This document shows positions 8,001 through 10,195 of a stretch of 10,195 bases of DNA, piece by piece. The stretch comes from an uncultured Prevotella sp. GTDB lineage: Bacteria > Bacteroidota > Bacteroidia > Bacteroidales > Bacteroidaceae. Location of the stretch: positions 1 to 10,195 of the forward strand of contig CAAGFF010000144.1 in NCBI GenBank assembly GCA_900769055.1, read 5' to 3'. Under the pieces are notes generated by a model. That model had not been told where the DNA came from. It saw nothing but the letters and a program-made list of their open reading frames with translations, and made no database searches. Numbering within the stretch: position 1 is the first letter of the stretch; the number at the start of each line of letters is the position of its first letter. The position numbers and the translations under genes were made by a program.

Positions 8001-9077
8001 ATGAACATTAAGAACATTTTGAGGAACAGAAAGGCTCTGCTCGTTGCAGTGGGACTTGCCACGGCAAGCTTTGCACAGGCACAGAACATCGTGAAGGGTG
8101 ACTACGGCTACCTGTACTGCCACATGAGCGACAAGGGCGAATGGACAGCTTATGCCGTGAGCCGCGACGGATACAACTATCAGGACATCATCGGCGGAGA
8201 ACCCATCTTCGACCAGAAGGCTCTTGCACGCATTGAGGGCGGCACACGCGATGCCTTCATAACCAGGGCATGGAACGGTAAGGGATACGTCATGGTAACC
8301 ACCGACATGTGCGTGGCCAAGTCACACAAATGGGACAACTACGGCATAGACCTCCTGAAGAGCGATGACCTCATCCACTGGACGAGCATCACCTTCGACT
8401 ACCGCAAGGGACAGCAGATATTCAGTGACCCAACGGCACCATCGCCATACAAGAACTGGGCTACCATCAACCGCGTATGGGCACCACAGATATTCTGGGA
8501 TCCCAACTACGTATGGGCTAACGGAGACAAGGGCGGATACCTCATCTACTATTCCATGCTCAACCGTCCCGAGGAAGCCTACGACCGCATGTACTACAGC
8601 TATGCCAACAAGGACTTCACCGAGCTGACCACCCCACAGTTGCTCTTCGACTGGGGTTATGCTACCATAGACGCCGACATCAACCTTCTCGACGATGGTC
8701 TCTACCACATGCTCATCAAGAAGGAAGGTGGCAAGCCAGGCATCTATACCGCTACCAGCAAGTACCTCACCCACGGATGGGGAGAGCCTGTTGAGGACGA
8801 CTACGTGAGCTTCGAGGGACGCAAGAGCTGCGAGGGCTCAAGCGCATTCCAGCTCATCGGCGACAAGACATGGCGCGTGGCATACATACAGTACAGCGAC
8901 AACCCGAAGCACTACCGCATCTGCAAGGCTGACGAGAACCTCCGCAACTTCCATGACCCGGTAGACATCAAGGGAGTAACCGGACCGCAGCACGGCTCAT
9001 TCATGAGAATAACAAAGAAGGAGTACAAAAAACTCCTGAAGTTCGATGCGGAATGGAAGAAAAAGAATGGAAAATAA
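8001..9077 (+). CDS. Secreted GH43-family glycoside hydrolase
   Basis: This 358-residue protein begins with a clear signal peptide: basic NRK, then a hydrophobic stretch to about residue 24, with likely cleavage after AQA at 25-27. There is no lipobox cysteine, so it is probably periplasmic or secreted rather than a lipoprotein. The mature part looks like a GH43 five-bladed propeller: SRDGYNY (54-60), GGTRDAFI (80-87), WDNYGIDLLKSDDLIHW (111-127), RVWAPQIFWDP (158-168), IDADINLLDDGLYHM (223-237) and SCEGSSAF (276-283). Asp84, Asp224 and Glu278 are plausible base, pKa modulator and acid. The usual RDPF reads RDAF here. The length fits a single catalytic domain. Arabinofuranosidase, xylosidase and galactosidase are all possible in this family, so specificity is open. 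The leader is A-rich and typical of the phylum. Confidence 0.82.
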   Translation: MNIKNILRNRKALLVAVGLATASFAQAQNIVKGDYGYLYCHMSDKGEWTAYAVSRDGYNYQDIIGGEPIFDQKALARIEGGTRDAFITRAWNGKGYVMVTTDMCVAKSHKWDNYGIDLLKSDDLIHWTSITFDYRKGQQIFSDPTAPSPYKNWATINRVWAPQIFWDPNYVWANGDKGGYLIYYSMLNRPEEAYDRMYYSYANKDFTELTTPQLLFDWGYATIDADINLLDDGLYHMLIKKEGGKPGIYTATSKYLTHGWGEPVEDDYVSFEGRKSCEGSSAFQLIGDKTWRVAYIQYSDNPKHYRICKADENLRNFHDPVDIKGVTGPQHGSFMRITKKEYKKLLKFDAEWKKKNGK

Positions 9078-9085
9078 TTGGGAAG

Positions 9086-9131
9086 AGTTGACGAGTAGGC
9101 AAGTTGTTTACAACTTGCCTACTCGTCAACT
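9086..9131. repeat. Perfect 21-bp inverted repeat with 4-base loop
   Basis: Bases 9086-9106 are the exact reverse complement of 9111-9131, with the loop TTTA between. The arms begin AGTTGACGAG and end CAAGTTG. As RNA this would be a very stable hairpin, 8 bases after the glycosidase stop and 16 bases before the next ATG. The + strand continues with AAAAAATAAATAA and the opposite strand has no T-run after the stem, so neither strand shows a canonical terminator. It could still act as an mRNA 3'-end stabiliser, processing site or weak terminator, or be a dispersed intergenic repeat. Confidence 0.9.
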
Positions 9132-9147
9132 AAAAAATAAATAATCA

Positions 9148-9612
9148 ATGGGAAAACTAATTGTAAACTCCTACGAGGAGTTCGCCTCACACCTTGGTGA
9201 GGAGCTCGGAGCCAGCGAATGGCTCCAGATTGACCAGGAGCGTATCAACCTCTTTGCTGATGCCACACTCGACCACCAGTGGATACACGTCAATGTGGAA
9301 AAGGCCAAGACTGAGAGTCCGTACCACTCAACCATCGCCCACGGCTACCTGACACTGTCGGTGCTGCCCTATCTGTGGGATCAGATTATCCAGGTCAACA
9401 ACATCAAAATGCTCGTAAACTACGGTATTGAGCACATGCGCTTCGGCAAGCCCGTCATCACAGGAAGCAGGGTAAGGCTTGTGACCAAGCTGCACCAGAT
9501 AGCTAATCTCAGGGGAACATGCAAGACAGAGATAGAGTTCCGCATCGAGATTGAGGGTGAGCGCAAGCCTGCCCTTGAGGGCATAGCAGTGTTCCTGTAC
9601 TATTTCGAGTAA
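9148..9612 (+). CDS. MaoC-like (hot-dog fold) enoyl-CoA hydratase family protein
   Basis: This 154-residue protein has the single hot-dog fold of the MaoC/NodN-like (R)-specific hydratases, and its length is normal for the family. The hydratase signature FADATLDHQWIHVN lies at 36-49, with the Asp42/His47 pair at the five-residue spacing of the catalytic Asp/His dyad. It is followed by IAHGYLTLSVLPYLW at 63-77. Family members hydrate or dehydrate acyl-CoA thioesters in the cytoplasm; the chain length and the pathway here are unknown. The ATG at 9148 follows an A/T-rich stretch with no Shine-Dalgarno. The upstream hairpin and the downstream gene only 14 bases away suggest it begins, or belongs to, a unit with the phosphoesterase gene. 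No consensus promoter is visible directly upstream, so read-through from the GH43 gene is also possible. Confidence 0.9.
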   Translation: MGKLIVNSYEEFASHLGEELGASEWLQIDQERINLFADATLDHQWIHVNVEKAKTESPYHSTIAHGYLTLSVLPYLWDQIIQVNNIKMLVNYGIEHMRFGKPVITGSRVRLVTKLHQIANLRGTCKTEIEFRIEIEGERKPALEGIAVFLYYFE

Positions 9613-9626
9613 CCTATTGGTACACT

Positions 9627-10195
9627 ATGCTTAGGAAATTTCTTATGGGCTTGGCCATGCTTACGGGCGTTGGCCAAGCCTTTGCGCAAACGACACTGAA
9701 GTTCCGGAATGGATATTTCAAGATTGTACAACTCACCGACCTTCACTACAAGCTGGGAGTGAAAGCCTCGCAACAAGCCCTCGACTGCATCAGGGAGATG
9801 GTAACAGAGGAGAAGCCCGACTTGGTGATGGTGACTGGCGACTTAATCTATTCCATGCCTGCCGACAGCACGCTCTCCGTGGTTCTCAGCACCCTCAGCT
9901 CGCTCGGCGTACCATTTGCCATAACCTTCGGCAACCACGACTACGACTTCAAGGCACCATCAGCAGCGCTCTACGCACAGATGCAGAAGACACCACACTG
10001 CGTGATGCCCGTGCAGCAGGGCAAAAGCCTCGACTACTCGTTGCCCGTGATGTCCTCCAACGGCAAGCGGACAGCAGCCGTGCTCTACTGCATCGACACA
10101 CACAACAGGTCATCGATTGCCGGAGTCGACGGCTACCAGTGGATTACCCAGAGCCAGATTACATGGTACAGGCAACGCAGCTCCGTATACAAGCA
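9627..10195 (+). CDS. Secreted calcineurin-like metallophosphoesterase (5' part)
   Basis: The frame opens at ATG 9627 and runs off the window, giving 189 complete codons. The protein starts with a signal peptide: MLRKFLMGLAMLTGVGQAFAQ, basic then hydrophobic, with likely cleavage after AFA. The mature part has the metallophosphoesterase metal-binding motifs in order: QLTDLHYK (the D-x-H motif, residues 35-42), VTGDLIY (GD motif, about 69-75) and FGNHDYDF (GNHD motif, about 98-105). These coordinate the two-metal centre in this family. It resembles purple acid phosphatase-like periplasmic phosphatases common in Bacteroidota; the substrate is unknown. The second His-containing metal motifs lie beyond the window or near its end. 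It starts 14 bases after the MaoC-like gene and is probably in the same operon. Confidence 0.88.
   Translation, partial: MLRKFLMGLAMLTGVGQAFAQTTLKFRNGYFKIVQLTDLHYKLGVKASQQALDCIREMVTEEKPDLVMVTGDLIYSMPADSTLSVVLSTLSSLGVPFAITFGNHDYDFKAPSAALYAQMQKTPHCVMPVQQGKSLDYSLPVMSSNGKRTAAVLYCIDTHNRSSIAGVDGYQWITQSQITWYRQRSSVYK

Noticed and set aside
9086..9131. The 21-bp hairpin called as a standard rho-independent terminator
   Set aside because: No T-run follows the stem on either strand, so it was recorded as an inverted repeat of unknown role.
1..10195. CRISPR arrays, tRNA/rRNA genes, insertion sequences, phage or defence genes
   Set aside because: I saw no regularly spaced direct repeats, no tRNA-like cloverleaf, no transposase or integrase motifs and no defence-type domains. 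A tool-based scan could still find short elements that I missed.

Overview
The window reads as a chromosomal segment of a member of the Bacteroidota, most likely order Bacteroidales (Prevotella/Bacteroides-like). The basis is protein resemblance from memory, promoters of the TTTG...TAnnTTTG type, A/T-rich leaders without strong Shine-Dalgarno sequences, and secreted glycoside hydrolases among housekeeping genes. All supported genes are on the + strand. The species cannot be fixed from the sequence alone.

Layout: (1) positions 1-609 hold the 3' end of a GH43-type glycosidase gene, followed by a strong intrinsic terminator. (2) A promoter near 758-793 drives gltB (846-5342) and gltD (5436-6779), the large and small subunits of NADPH-type glutamate synthase (GOGAT). 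A palindromic, REP-like element lies between the two genes, and an intrinsic terminator follows gltD. (3) A second consensus promoter (6909-6940) precedes a BASS-family (bile acid:sodium symporter-like) membrane transporter. The promoter overlaps the longest possible reading frame, so the real start is probably the ATG at 6949 and the mRNA may be nearly leaderless. (4) A secreted GH43-family protein (8001-9077) follows with no visible terminator or promoter between. (5) A perfect 21-bp inverted repeat without a T-tract separates it from a MaoC-like hot-dog hydratase gene (9148-9612). (6) Fourteen bases after that gene starts a secreted calcineurin-like metallophosphoesterase, cut by the window end.

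How the genes work together: GltB and GltD form one enzyme that turns glutamine plus 2-oxoglutarate into two glutamates, the key step of ammonium assimilation with glutamine synthetase. The other genes do not form a recognisable pathway. The two GH43 proteins suggest growth on plant or host glycans, but no SusC/SusD pair, sigma/anti-sigma pair or hybrid two-component sensor is visible, so this is not a canonical polysaccharide utilisation locus within the window. I see no CRISPR array, tRNA, rRNA, insertion sequence, phage gene or defence system. The region is mostly ordinary; the points of interest are the two intergenic palindromes and the promoter/start arrangement of the transporter gene.
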